From: Verrucosispora sioxanthis
Lineage (GTDB): Bacteria > Actinomycetota > Actinomycetes > Mycobacteriales > Micromonosporaceae
Reading direction: 5' to 3'
DNA length: 64,000 nt
Assembly: GCF_010560025.1 (NCBI RefSeq)
Contig: NZ_SAIY01000001.1
Span: 930,001-994,000, forward strand
Position 1 is the first letter of the stretch. Each line of letters begins with the position of its first letter. Under the pieces are notes generated by a model that was not told the DNA's origin, made no database searches, and saw only the letters and a program-made list of their open reading frames with translations. A program made the position numbers and the translations under genes. Positions 46,292-53,898 of the stretch are shown here, piece by piece.

Positions 46292-46952
46292 GGCGGCGAC
46301 CGCCCGGGGCGAGCAGACGCGGCAGCTGATCCTGGAGACCGCGATGCGGTTGTTCCGCGAACGCGGCTACGCCCGCACCACCATGCGCGCCATCGCGACG
46401 GAGGCCGGTGTCGCGGTCGGCAACGCCTACTACTACTTCCAGTCGAAGGAACACCTGATCCAGGAGTTCTACGCCCGGACGCAGACGGAGCACCGGGCGG
46501 CGGCCGAGCCGGTACTGGAACGCGAATCCAACTTCGCCGCCCGGCTGGCCGGGGTGCTGCACGCGGGCATCGACGTGCTGACGCCGTCGCACGAGTTCGC
46601 GGCTAGCTTCTTCAAGACCGCCGCGGAACCCACCTCCCCGCTGAGCCCCTTCTCCGCGGAGTCCTCCGGGCCCCGCGAGGCGTCCATCGGCCTCTACGCC
46701 GAGGTGCTGACCGGTTCCACCGCCAAGGTCGACGCGGAGCTTCGCCGCCAACTGCCCGAGCTGCTCTGGCTCGCCTACATGGGCGTGGTGCTCTTCTGGG
46801 TCTACGACCGCTCGCCGGGACAGGCCCGGACCCGGCAGCTGATCGACGGCGCGGTGCCGCTTGTCGACCGGCTGGTGCAGCTGTCGCGACTGCGCGTGCT
46901 GCGGCCGGTGACCCAGCAGGTCGTCAGCCTGATTCACACCCTGCGTCACTGA
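46254..46952 (+). CDS. TetR family transcriptional regulator
   Basis: A 232-residue repressor with an N-terminal helix-turn-helix at about 20-65 (RQLILETAMRLFRERGYART, then VAVGNAYYYFQSKEHLIQEFY) and an all-helical ligand domain. ATG 46254 lies inside the DCC gene, 38 bases before its end. As the last gene of the operon it probably represses the promoter at 45245-45300, whose paired perfect palindromes suit TetR dimers. Ligand unknown. Confidence 0.92.
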   Translation: MTDQTVPTTAAGEAATARGEQTRQLILETAMRLFRERGYARTTMRAIATEAGVAVGNAYYYFQSKEHLIQEFYARTQTEHRAAAEPVLERESNFAARLAGVLHAGIDVLTPSHEFAASFFKTAAEPTSPLSPFSAESSGPREASIGLYAEVLTGSTAKVDAELRRQLPELLWLAYMGVVLFWVYDRSPGQARTRQLIDGAVPLVDRLVQLSRLRVLRPVTQQVVSLIHTLRH

Positions 46953-47096
46953 CCGCGTCGGGCGAGAGGTAACGCTTCTTCCCAGGTCAAGTCCACAATT
47001 GGACAGCAACGAGACGGTGGCGGCGGCTTGCCCAGAGCGTTCCGAATACGTAGCGTGATCGGCACTGGAGCCGCACCCGGACCTGGGGGGGAGGCT

Positions 47097-47132
47097 GCGG
47101 ACCGTGGATCCGGCCCGGGATCCACGGTCCGC
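47097..47132. terminator. Bidirectional terminator between TetR and GNAT genes
   Basis: A perfect 15-bp stem (gcggaccgtggatcc, 47097-47111, with 47118-47132) and a six-base loop between convergent genes. The rest of 46953-47149 shows no gene. Confidence 0.7.
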
Positions 47133-47149
47133 GCCCTGCCGGTCGATGG

Positions 47150-47809
47150 TCAGCTCGGGTAGACGCCGTAGGAGCGCCAGCCCCGGTCGGGAAACCCGGC
47201 GGCCTCCGCCACCCGAGCCGAGGCGGCGTTGCTCCGGTCGTGCAGATAGGTCGGCACGGCACCGTCGTCGAGCACCCGACGAGCCGCCTGGGCCACCAGT
47301 CTGCGGGCCAGGCCGCGGCCACGCGCCGCCGGGACCGTACCCACCGCCAGCTCGTGTCCGTGCCGGTCATGCCGCTTGATCCCGACGCCGGCCAGGTAGC
47401 GGCCCCGCTGGTCGCGCACGACGAGCACCGACCGGTCGAACAGCCGCAGCCAGGAGGGCAGGCCGGGCGTGGTCGGTGGCGCCCACTCACCGACATCCGG
47501 CAGGTCCGCCGGCGCGACGCTCCACCGGAAGACGTCGTCGTGCACGGCCCAGCGTGGATACCCGACCGCGGCCGGCAGTGCGTTCAGCAGCCCGTCCGGG
47601 CGCCGCACCAGCTCACGTACGGCCGCGACCCGGTCGGGCGCCACGGAGAGCACGCCGCTGGCCCCGGCGTGGACCGCGATGGCGGGGCGCGGGCGGCCGT
47701 CCCAGGCGGGTCGGGTCCGCCGCCCGGACCCGACCACGTGCAGGCCCGGGCCGGCCGGCCACTGTCCCAGCCAGGTCGCGAGGTGCAGGTGGAGCCGCCG
47801 GTCGAGCAT
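47150..47809 (-). CDS. GNAT family N-acetyltransferase
   Basis: A 219-residue protein. An unassigned N-terminal region (LHLHLATWLGQWP) precedes a C-terminal GNAT core with LAVGTVPAARGRGLARRLVAQ (acetyl-CoA loop) and DRSNAASARVAEAAGFPDRG. ATG 47809 is preceded by GGGAGG. Substrate unknown. Confidence 0.87.
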   Translation of the reverse strand: MLDRRLHLHLATWLGQWPAGPGLHVVGSGRRTRPAWDGRPRPAIAVHAGASGVLSVAPDRVAAVRELVRRPDGLLNALPAAVGYPRWAVHDDVFRWSVAPADLPDVGEWAPPTTPGLPSWLRLFDRSVLVVRDQRGRYLAGVGIKRHDRHGHELAVGTVPAARGRGLARRLVAQAARRVLDDGAVPTYLHDRSNAASARVAEAAGFPDRGWRSYGVYPS

Positions 47810-47965
47810 CAACACCTCCCGGTCCGTCACCGTCGACGCCGCTCACGGTACGACGGACCCGGTGAGTTCGGGGCGTAGGTGGGCGCGATCCGGGGAACCT
47901 GAACGATCGATCGACCGTCATATCCATTTCCATTCATGGACAACTTTCTTTGAAACGGTGTAGGC

Positions 47966-48154
47966 ATGCCGAAACACCCGCAGGACCGTGATCAGCAGGA
48001 CCCCGAGCGCGCCTGGCGACACCACGGGGCGACCGGCCGGACTCCGGCCCAGGCCCCCTACCGGGGACACCGCACCCGCCCTGCCACCCTCTCCTGGCAC
48101 GAGCTGAACAGCCTGCCGGCCGGACCCGTACGGCACCACCTGAACCCCCACTGA
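47966..48154 (+). CDS. Small hypothetical protein
   Basis: A 62-residue His/Pro/Arg-rich product. Third codon positions are almost all G or C, which favours real coding, but the ribosome site is weak and I see no recognisable domain. The upstream 47880-47965 is relatively AT-rich, as promoters here are. Confidence 0.4.
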   Translation: MPKHPQDRDQQDPERAWRHHGATGRTPAQAPYRGHRTRPATLSWHELNSLPAGPVRHHLNPH

Positions 48155-48204
48155 AGCACCAAACGCCTTGCGATCTTGATGCCTGGAAATCGGCTGCTCT
48201 GGTG

Positions 48205-48210
48205 TACGAT
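48205..48210 (+). promoter_or_regulatory. -10 of a leaderless promoter for vapBC
   Basis: TACGAT ends seven bases before ATG 48218, so the transcript probably begins at the start codon. No clear -35. Confidence 0.45.
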
Positions 48211-48217
48211 TCCCGAC

Positions 48218-48472
48218 ATGACGCGCATCACCGTGGACGTGAACGACGAGTGGCTTGAGGCGGCCCGCGAGGTGCTCGGCACCGACACCAAGGTGGCTAC
48301 CATCAACGCCGCCCTGCACGCCTTTGCCCTGCGTCGCCAGGCACGGGAGATCGTCTCCGCATTCGATCAGGTGGAGATGGACTTCACCGACTCCGCAGAG
48401 GCGTGGCGTTACGGCGGCGGCCGGGATCTCGGTCGGCTCGTCGAGGACGCGCGCGACTCCGAGGCCGCGTGA
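48218..48472 (+). CDS. vapB: VapB-type antitoxin
   Basis: An 84-residue antitoxin with an N-terminal ribbon-helix-helix-like start (TRITVDVNDEWLEAAREVLG, then TKVATINAALHAFALRRQ) and an acidic C-terminal tail (AEAWRYGGGRDLGRLVEDAR) that would occupy the toxin active site. Its stop shares one base with the toxin start. Such antitoxins also repress their own promoter. Confidence 0.9.
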   Translation: MTRITVDVNDEWLEAAREVLGTDTKVATINAALHAFALRRQAREIVSAFDQVEMDFTDSAEAWRYGGGRDLGRLVEDARDSEAA

Positions 48473-48891
48473 TGGCAGGAGCGATCTATCTGGCCGACAC
48501 GTCGGTGTTCGTGCTTCAGGGGCGATATCCGACGGTCCGTCGCCGCTTTGAGACGTTGTTGGCCGAGGGACGCCTGGCGACCTGCCACATGGCCGCTCTC
48601 GAGTTCCTCAACAATGCTCCTCACCCGAAGGGGTACGAGATCCTGTGGCAAGCCCTGCGCGGCCACCGGTGGATGGACGTGACGACCGCGGCGATGGATC
48701 GTGCTCTCGCCGTGCACCGCATGCTCGCCGCGGACAGCCAGCATCGCAACTTCCGGCTGCCCGACCTGGTGATCGCGGCGACCGCAGAGGTGCACGGAGC
48801 GACTGTGCTGCACTACGACGCCGACTACGACCGGATCGCCGCGATCACCGGTCAACCGACCGAGTGGGTGGCGCCCCGAGGAAGCCTGTAG
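48472..48891 (+). CDS. vapC: VapC-type PIN-domain ribonuclease toxin
   Basis: A 139-residue PIN nuclease. The acidic Mg-binding residues are Asp in YLADTSVF near residue 8, Glu in HMAALEFLNN near 43, Asp in LPDLVIAATAEVHG near 98 and Asp in LHYDADYDRIA near 117. VapC toxins cut tRNA or rRNA to halt growth. ATG 48472 overlaps the vapB stop by one base; GTG 48469 is also possible. Confidence 0.92.
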   Translation: MAGAIYLADTSVFVLQGRYPTVRRRFETLLAEGRLATCHMAALEFLNNAPHPKGYEILWQALRGHRWMDVTTAAMDRALAVHRMLAADSQHRNFRLPDLVIAATAEVHGATVLHYDADYDRIAAITGQPTEWVAPRGSL

Positions 48892-48976
48892 CGCGGCGAG
48901 CCACCGCGCGCTTTCGCACACCTGTCGGGTAACGTCTGCTGGTCCTTCGCGGGTCACGACGGGAGCTGGCACATCC

Positions 48977-49495
48977 ATGGGCAAGAAGACGATCCACGTC
49001 TCCGACTTCAGCGGCACGATGCTGGGTGCCGACGACGAGGCGGTCCGCGTCGTCGTTCTCGAGCATCCTGACCTGGTGGCCGGGCCCGTGCAGTTGGACG
49101 CCACCCCGGTGGAGGTGGAGAGCATCGACGACGCGGCGTTGGACGTGGCGGTGGTCGAGATCCACGACCGGCACGGCCAGGGCGAGCCGCGTCGGGTGGT
49201 GCTGACCGCGAGCGAGTTCGACGCGATGGCCACCGACGTGCCGATGGCGCAGTTGCTGAGGACCGCCGAGCGGGTACGCCCGCCGAAGGCCCGCCGCAGC
49301 GCCGATAAAATCGACTACGGCACCATCGAGCACGCCGGCCGTCCGCACCGGGGGCGGGTCACCGAGGAGGAGGCCCGGTTGGTGCGGGAGCGGCTCGACG
49401 AGGTCAACAAGCGCCTGGCCGACGCCGGCCTGCGCCAGATCGATCCGGCCGATCCGGAGCACGCCGCCCGGTACGGCTTCCCCGTCGAGCCCTGA
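48977..49495 (+). CDS. Conserved hypothetical protein
   Basis: A 172-residue soluble protein. The N-terminal part (MGKKTIHVSDFSGTMLG) is beta-rich and acidic, and the C-terminal part (RVTEEEARLVRERLDEVNKR) is helical and charged. No motif I can name. It stands alone between vapC and the convergent Clp-N/HTH gene, whose stop is four bases away. Confidence 0.8.
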   Translation: MGKKTIHVSDFSGTMLGADDEAVRVVVLEHPDLVAGPVQLDATPVEVESIDDAALDVAVVEIHDRHGQGEPRRVVLTASEFDAMATDVPMAQLLRTAERVRPPKARRSADKIDYGTIEHAGRPHRGRVTEEEARLVRERLDEVNKRLADAGLRQIDPADPEHAARYGFPVEP

Positions 49496-49499
49496 TCGG

Positions 49500-50213
49500 C
49501 TACTCGAACGTCCGCAGTTTGGCCAGGGTCGCCACGATGTTCGCCTCGACGGCGGCCTTGTCCACGCCGAGGCTGGTGAGCACACCCTCGCCGTTCTCCT
49601 GCTCCAGCAGGGCCAGCAGGATGTGCTCGGTACCGATGTAGTTGTGCCCGAGCCGCAGCGCCTCGCGGAAGGTCAACTCCAGCGCCTTCTTGCCGGCGGC
49701 GTCGTACGGAATTAGCTCCGGTACGTCGTCCGACGGCGGCGGCAACGCGGCGGTGGCGGCCTCCCGCACCGCGTCGGCCGAAACACCACTGGCGGCCAGC
49801 GCCCTCGCGGCGAGCGCCTCCGGCTCGGCGAGCAGGCCGAGCACCAGGTGGGTAGGGGTGGTGTGCGGGCTGCCGGCGGCCTTCGCCTCGTTGTGCGCGG
49901 CGGCGACCACGTTGCGGGCGCGCGGGGTGAACCGCTGGAAGCCCTCCTGAGGATCCATCGCCGCGCCCACGAAGCGCTTCTGTGCGGCCTGCTTGCTCAC
50001 CCCCATGCTGCGGCCGATCTCGGTCCAGGAGGCACCGGACCGGCGGGCCTGGTCCACGAAGTGGCCGATCAGATGGTCGGCGACCTCACCGATGTGGTCG
50101 GCCACCATCACCGCGTCGGTGAGCTGGTCGAGCGCGTCGGAGTGGGCCCGCTTGATTGCCTGGATCAGATCGTCGAGTCGGACCGGATTGCTCATCTGCA
50201 CGGGTTCAGTCAT
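49500..50213 (-). CDS. Clp N-domain protein with N-terminal helix-turn-helix
   Basis: A 237-residue protein combining a helix-turn-helix at about 55-80 (SGASWTEIGRSMGVSKQAAQKRF) with two Clp-N (ClpA/ClpC N-terminal) repeats. The first is RFTPRARNVVAAAHNEA...HLVLGLLAEP and the second KKALELTFREALRLGHNYIGTEHILLALL. It lacks AAA+ modules, so it may be a regulator or adaptor tied to Clp proteolysis or heat stress. ATG 50213 sits directly at the end of a promoter built from two palindromes (50215-50261), implying leaderless, self-regulated expression. Confidence 0.92.
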   Translation of the reverse strand: MTEPVQMSNPVRLDDLIQAIKRAHSDALDQLTDAVMVADHIGEVADHLIGHFVDQARRSGASWTEIGRSMGVSKQAAQKRFVGAAMDPQEGFQRFTPRARNVVAAAHNEAKAAGSPHTTPTHLVLGLLAEPEALAARALAASGVSADAVREAATAALPPPSDDVPELIPYDAAGKKALELTFREALRLGHNYIGTEHILLALLEQENGEGVLTSLGVDKAAVEANIVATLAKLRTFE

Positions 50214-50214
50214 G

Positions 50215-50261
50215 CGTCAACCTTAGGTTGACGCTCGTTATTCGTCAACCGCCGGTTGACG
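50215..50261 (-). promoter_or_regulatory. Leaderless promoter embedded in two identical palindromes
   Basis: CGTCAACC-N3-GGTTGACG occurs at 50215-50233 and at 50243-50261, centres 28 bases apart. On the minus strand the distal copy supplies -35 TTGACG (50248-50243). After exactly 17 bases the proximal copy supplies -10 TAAGGT (50225-50220), and ATG follows six bases later. Both promoter elements therefore lie inside operator arms. Confidence 0.8.
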
Positions 50262-50294
50262 ACGCCCCTTCCTTGATGATCGCTGTTAACAACC

Positions 50295-50344
50295 TTGACT
50301 AATTCTGTCGAAATCGACAGACTCGGATTTGGAGAGCGCTCTCC
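50295..50344 (+). promoter_or_regulatory. Promoter and LacI-type operator for the GH16 gene
   Basis: TTGACT (50295-50300), 17 bases, CAGACT (50318-50323), then the perfect palindrome GGAGAGCGCTCTCC at 50331-50344 over the expected start site. Its AGAGCGCTCT core matches LacI-family operators of actinobacterial glycanase genes (CebR-like). A second palindrome, ctgtcga-aa-tcgacag, occupies the spacer (50305-50320). Confidence 0.6.
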
Positions 50345-50394
50345 AGACCGCCTCGCCAGCGTATCCGCCCCTCCACCCCCGAGGAGACTCCATC

Positions 50395-51642
50395 GTGGAC
50401 GCCATCTCCCGCAACCTCCGGCGGGCAGCCGCCGCCCTGGGCGCGGCCCTCGTCACCAGTGCGCTCCTGCTACCCGTGCAGTCCGCACCGGCCGCCGCCG
50501 CGATCGGCGGCATCACCTGGCAGGACGAGTTCAACTCGCCGGCCGGCACCCCGGTCGACCAGTCCAAGTGGCGCTTCGACATCGGCGGCCACGGCTGGGG
50601 CAACAACGAACGGCAGTACTACACCAACAGCACCAGCAACGCGGTGCACGACGGCCAGGGCAACCTGGTCATCACCGCCCGCCGGGAGAACCCGGCCAAC
50701 TACCAGTGCCACTACGGCCGGTGCGAGTACACCTCGGCCCGACTGCTGACCGCGGCCACGTTCAGCCAGGCGTACGGGCGGTTCGAGGCGCGCATCAAGA
50801 TCCCGCGAGGTCAGGGAATCTGGCCGGCGTTCTGGATGCTCGGCAACGACTTCGGCAACGTCGGCTGGCCGGCCTCCGGCGAGATCGACATCATGGAGAA
50901 CGTCGGGCGGGAGCCGAACACCGTGCACGGCACCATCCACGGACCGGGCTACTCCGGCGGCGGCGGGATCACCGGCAGCCGCACCATCGGACAGCCGCTG
51001 GCCGACACCTTCCACACCTACCGGGTGGACTGGGAGCCGAACATCATCCGCTGGTACCTCGACGGTTCGGAGTTCTTCCGGGTCGACCCGGGTCGGCTTG
51101 GTGGTAACCGCTGGGTCTTCGACCACCCCTTCTTCATGATCCTCAACGTGGCGGTCGGTGGTAACTGGCCCGGCTACCCCGACGGCAGCACCCAGTTCCC
51201 GCAGCAGATGCTCGTCGACTACGTCCGGGTCTCCGGCTACGTCCCGGACGGCAACACCGGCACCACCCGGATCCGGGGACAGCAGAGCGGCCGGTGCATC
51301 GACATCCCCGGCGCCAACCCGGTCGACGGGGCGCCGCTGCAGGTCTGGGACTGCAACACCACCGCCGCGCAGGCATGGACCTTCGCCGCCGACGGCACCA
51401 TCCGCGCGATGGGCAAGTGCATGGACCCGGCCTGGGCCGGCACGGCCAACGGCACCGAGGTCAACCTCGTCACCTGCAACGGCAACCCGGCGCAACGCTT
51501 CACCCTGAACGCCGCCGGTGACCTGGTCAACCTCAACGCGAACCGCTGCGTCGACGTACGCGACAACAACCCGAACAACGGCGGCCGGCTGCAACTGTGG
51601 GACTGTGCCGGCACCCCCAACCAGAAGTGGTCCCGGGCCTGA
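50395..51642 (+). CDS. Secreted GH16 beta-glucanase (laminarinase-like) with ricin-type CBM13
   Basis: A 415-residue exported endo-glucanase. A signal peptide with twin basic residues (NLRRAAAALGAAL) is followed by a GH16 jelly-roll domain to about residue 280, whose catalytic motif SGEIDIMENVG provides the nucleophile and acid/base glutamates. The start ITWQDEFN and LVITARREN fit the beta-1,3-glucanase/laminarinase branch. A C-terminal beta-trefoil of three ricin-type repeats (SGRCIDIPG; QAWTFAADG; NQKWSRA) binds polysaccharide. GTG 50395 follows GAGGAGA. Regulation by a LacI protein is suggested by the operator upstream. Confidence 0.94.
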   Translation: MDAISRNLRRAAAALGAALVTSALLLPVQSAPAAAAIGGITWQDEFNSPAGTPVDQSKWRFDIGGHGWGNNERQYYTNSTSNAVHDGQGNLVITARRENPANYQCHYGRCEYTSARLLTAATFSQAYGRFEARIKIPRGQGIWPAFWMLGNDFGNVGWPASGEIDIMENVGREPNTVHGTIHGPGYSGGGGITGSRTIGQPLADTFHTYRVDWEPNIIRWYLDGSEFFRVDPGRLGGNRWVFDHPFFMILNVAVGGNWPGYPDGSTQFPQQMLVDYVRVSGYVPDGNTGTTRIRGQQSGRCIDIPGANPVDGAPLQVWDCNTTAAQAWTFAADGTIRAMGKCMDPAWAGTANGTEVNLVTCNGNPAQRFTLNAAGDLVNLNANRCVDVRDNNPNNGGRLQLWDCAGTPNQKWSRA

Positions 51643-51686
51643 CGTCTCCGTCCATAACGCCCATCCCGAGCCAATAAGCTTCTGCG

Positions 51687-51728
51687 ACGACGTGTCTGAG
51701 CGACATGATCATGTCGCTCAGACACGTC
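51687..51728. repeat. 42-bp perfect palindrome
   Basis: Every base from 51687 to 51707 pairs with 51728 back to 51708, with no spacer (centre TGA|TCA, outer arm cgacgtgtctgagcg). It starts 45 bases after the GH16 stop and 114 bases before the next gene. A terminator would normally keep a loop, so a protein-binding or recombination site is also possible. Confidence 0.8.
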
Positions 51729-51841
51729 GGCTCGAATCCGTGTCGCTTCCGGGCACCGGTGAGCCCACCGGACGTGACACGCGTAAGAGTCGGTGACAGG
51801 CGGGTAGTAACCCGTGCGGTCATCGATGTACGGGAGGCGAC

Positions 51842-52585
51842 GTGGAGAGCACTCAGGCAGCCGGCGGACGACGGACGTGGTGGTGGATCGGTGCGGCCGT
51901 GCTGGTCATCGTGGTGGTGGTGGTCGCCACCTGGACGTGGGTGTCGGTCCGGGGCGACGGCCGCAACGGTCACGTCGTCACCGGTGCCGTCGGCGACCTG
52001 CGGGAGGCCACCTTCGTCCTGCTCGACGGTGCCGACGTGATCCAGGTGCGTACCGCCGATCTCGGCGACGACGCATACCGGGTGTCGACCCCCCGCGACG
52101 CCAACGTCCGTCCCGCGGTCTCCCTCACTGACGGCAGCCTGCTGACCAGCCTGCGCGGCACCGACCGGGACGGTCCGGCGGTCGTGGAGGTGGTGCTGGC
52201 CGAGTCGGTCCGCTGGCACGTCCGACTCAACGGTGGCGCCAAGGAACAGCACCTCGACCTGCGCGGTGGGCAGCTCGGTGACGTCGAATTCACCGCCGGC
52301 GCGAACCGGGTCGAACTGACGCTGCCCGCACCGGAGGGGACGCAGCGCACCCTGCTCGGCGGCGGCGCCAGCCAGGTCGTCGTCCGCCTGGCCGGCGACG
52401 CGCCCGTGCAGGTACGCGCCGGTGGCGGCGCCGGTTCGGTCACCATCGACGGCACCACCCACTCGGGGGTGGCCGGTGGCACGACCTTCACCCCGCCCGA
52501 GTGGAACTCCGCCACCGACCGCTACGATATCGACGCGACGGCCGGCGTCAACACCATCACCGTCGAACGCGTCGACGCCGGCTGA
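51842..52585 (+). CDS. Membrane-anchored protein with beta-rich outside domain
   Basis: A 247-residue protein. A short cytoplasmic N-terminus, one membrane helix at about 13-36 (WWWIGAAVLVIVVVVVATW), then an outside domain rich in beta strands (EHVRLNGGAKEQHLDL-like pattern near 125-150; VELTLPAPEG). The strands resemble a single-stranded beta-helix or toastrack fold seen in adhesin-like DUFs, but I cannot name the family. GTG 51842 is preceded by GGGAGG. The DUF72 gene starts four bases after its stop. Confidence 0.8.
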   Translation: MESTQAAGGRRTWWWIGAAVLVIVVVVVATWTWVSVRGDGRNGHVVTGAVGDLREATFVLLDGADVIQVRTADLGDDAYRVSTPRDANVRPAVSLTDGSLLTSLRGTDRDGPAVVEVVLAESVRWHVRLNGGAKEQHLDLRGGQLGDVEFTAGANRVELTLPAPEGTQRTLLGGGASQVVVRLAGDAPVQVRAGGGAGSVTIDGTTHSGVAGGTTFTPPEWNSATDRYDIDATAGVNTITVERVDAG

Positions 52586-52589
52586 ACAG

Positions 52590-53447
52590 GTGGCCAGGCG
52601 ACTGCACGTCGGATGTGCGATGTGGACCCACCGGTCCTGGCAGGGGCGACTGCTCCCCCATCCCCTGCCGGCGCGGGAACGGCTACGGCACTACGCCGGC
52701 TGGTGCAACGCGGTCGAGGGCAACACCACCTTCTACGCCACCCCGGGCCGCGAGACGGTCGCCACCTGGGCGGAGCAGACCGGACCCGACTTCCGCTTCG
52801 TGGTCAAGCTGCCGAAGGTGGTCACCCACGATCGCCGCCTCACCGACGTCGACCAGCCGATGCGCGCCTTCCTCGACGCGATCGAGCCCCTCGGCGCTCG
52901 GGCGTACGCCCTCTGGGTGCAGTTGCCCGGCTCCTTCGGCCCGGACGATATACCCACGCTCGCCCGGTTCCTGCGCCGCCTGCCCGCCGCCCACCGACCG
53001 GCCGTGGAGGTACGCGATCCGGCCTTCTTCACCGACCCCCGCGCCACCCGGCTGCTGGAGGCGACGCTGGCCGAGACGGACGCCGAGTGGATCCCGTTCG
53101 ACACCACCGCGTTCTTCACCGACCCGCCGACCAGCGACGCCGAGCGGGACGCCTGGACGAAGAAGCCCAGGATGCCGTCGCGTGTGGTCGCGCTGACCGA
53201 CCGGCCGATCGTCCGCTACCTCGGCCGCGACGACCCGGCGCGCACCGTCGAGGGCTGGCGGCGCTGGGTGGACGCCACCGCGACCTGGCTGCGCGAGGGC
53301 CGGTCGCCGACCGTCTTCGTCCACACCCCGGACAACGCCGACGCGCCGACGCTGGCCCGCCGCTTCCACGACGAGGTACGCGCCCAGGTACCGGAGCTGG
53401 ACCCGCTGCCCGAGCCGATCCCGGCCGAGCCCACCACCCTCTTCTGA
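52590..53447 (+). CDS. DUF72 (YecE-like) family protein
   Basis: A 285-residue TIM-barrel-like protein: LHVGCAMWTHRSWQGRLLP at the start, AGWCNAVEGNTTFYATP, FRFVVKLPKVVTHDRRL and FVHTPDNADAPTLARRF in the expected DUF72 order. The biochemical role of the family is unknown. GTG 52590 closely follows the previous stop, suggesting an operon. Confidence 0.88.
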   Translation: MARRLHVGCAMWTHRSWQGRLLPHPLPARERLRHYAGWCNAVEGNTTFYATPGRETVATWAEQTGPDFRFVVKLPKVVTHDRRLTDVDQPMRAFLDAIEPLGARAYALWVQLPGSFGPDDIPTLARFLRRLPAAHRPAVEVRDPAFFTDPRATRLLEATLAETDAEWIPFDTTAFFTDPPTSDAERDAWTKKPRMPSRVVALTDRPIVRYLGRDDPARTVEGWRRWVDATATWLREGRSPTVFVHTPDNADAPTLARRFHDEVRAQVPELDPLPEPIPAEPTTLF

Positions 53448-53474
53448 CAACTCCACCGCTCGTCCGGCCGCGAG

Positions 53475-53885
53475 CTACCCGGCGGCGTCCCGACCCGGGT
53501 CGGGAGGTTCGGGGCCACGGTTCTCCTGGATGGTCCGGGTGACCTGATCCAGCAGTTGCCGGGGATCGGTCCGCCCGGTCACCTGAATCTCCACCTCCGA
53601 TTCGCCGACGCGCATACGGACGGTGGCACCGCTTGGTTGCTGGCTGAGCCAGGTCTGCAGCAGGGCGAAAAGACCGGGCAGCAGGCTCTGTGCGACCACC
53701 GCGATGATCACGGCTTCGCTGAAGCCGGCCCGGCCGCCGGTACGTCCGCCCAGGTCCCGCACACCCGTGCGGAACTCCGCACGACGGTGGATCCAGTCGA
53801 TGAGCGAGACCGGGGCGGGCCGCCGCCGATCCGTGATCATCTGTAGCCGCACGGGCTGCCTCGCCGCCGGGTACGTGTCGGTCAC
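53475..53885 (-). CDS. EACC1-like small membrane protein
   Basis: A 136-residue protein. The N-terminal strand/helix region (SLIDWIHRRAEFRTGVRDLG) is followed by one membrane helix (AVIIAVVAQSLLPGLFALLQ) and a small domain VRMRVGESEVEIQVTG, with a Pro-rich tail. This strand-helix-TM-beta layout resembles the effector-associated constant component 1 (EACC1) family found beside proteases and other effectors in actinobacterial conflict systems. GTG 53885 has AGGAG upstream, and the M48 peptidase gene ends 13 bases before it. The family call is by eye only. Confidence 0.7.
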   Translation of the reverse strand: MTDTYPAARQPVRLQMITDRRRPAPVSLIDWIHRRAEFRTGVRDLGGRTGGRAGFSEAVIIAVVAQSLLPGLFALLQTWLSQQPSGATVRMRVGESEVEIQVTGRTDPRQLLDQVTRTIQENRGPEPPDPGRDAAG

Positions 53886-53898
53886 CCGATGCTCCTGG

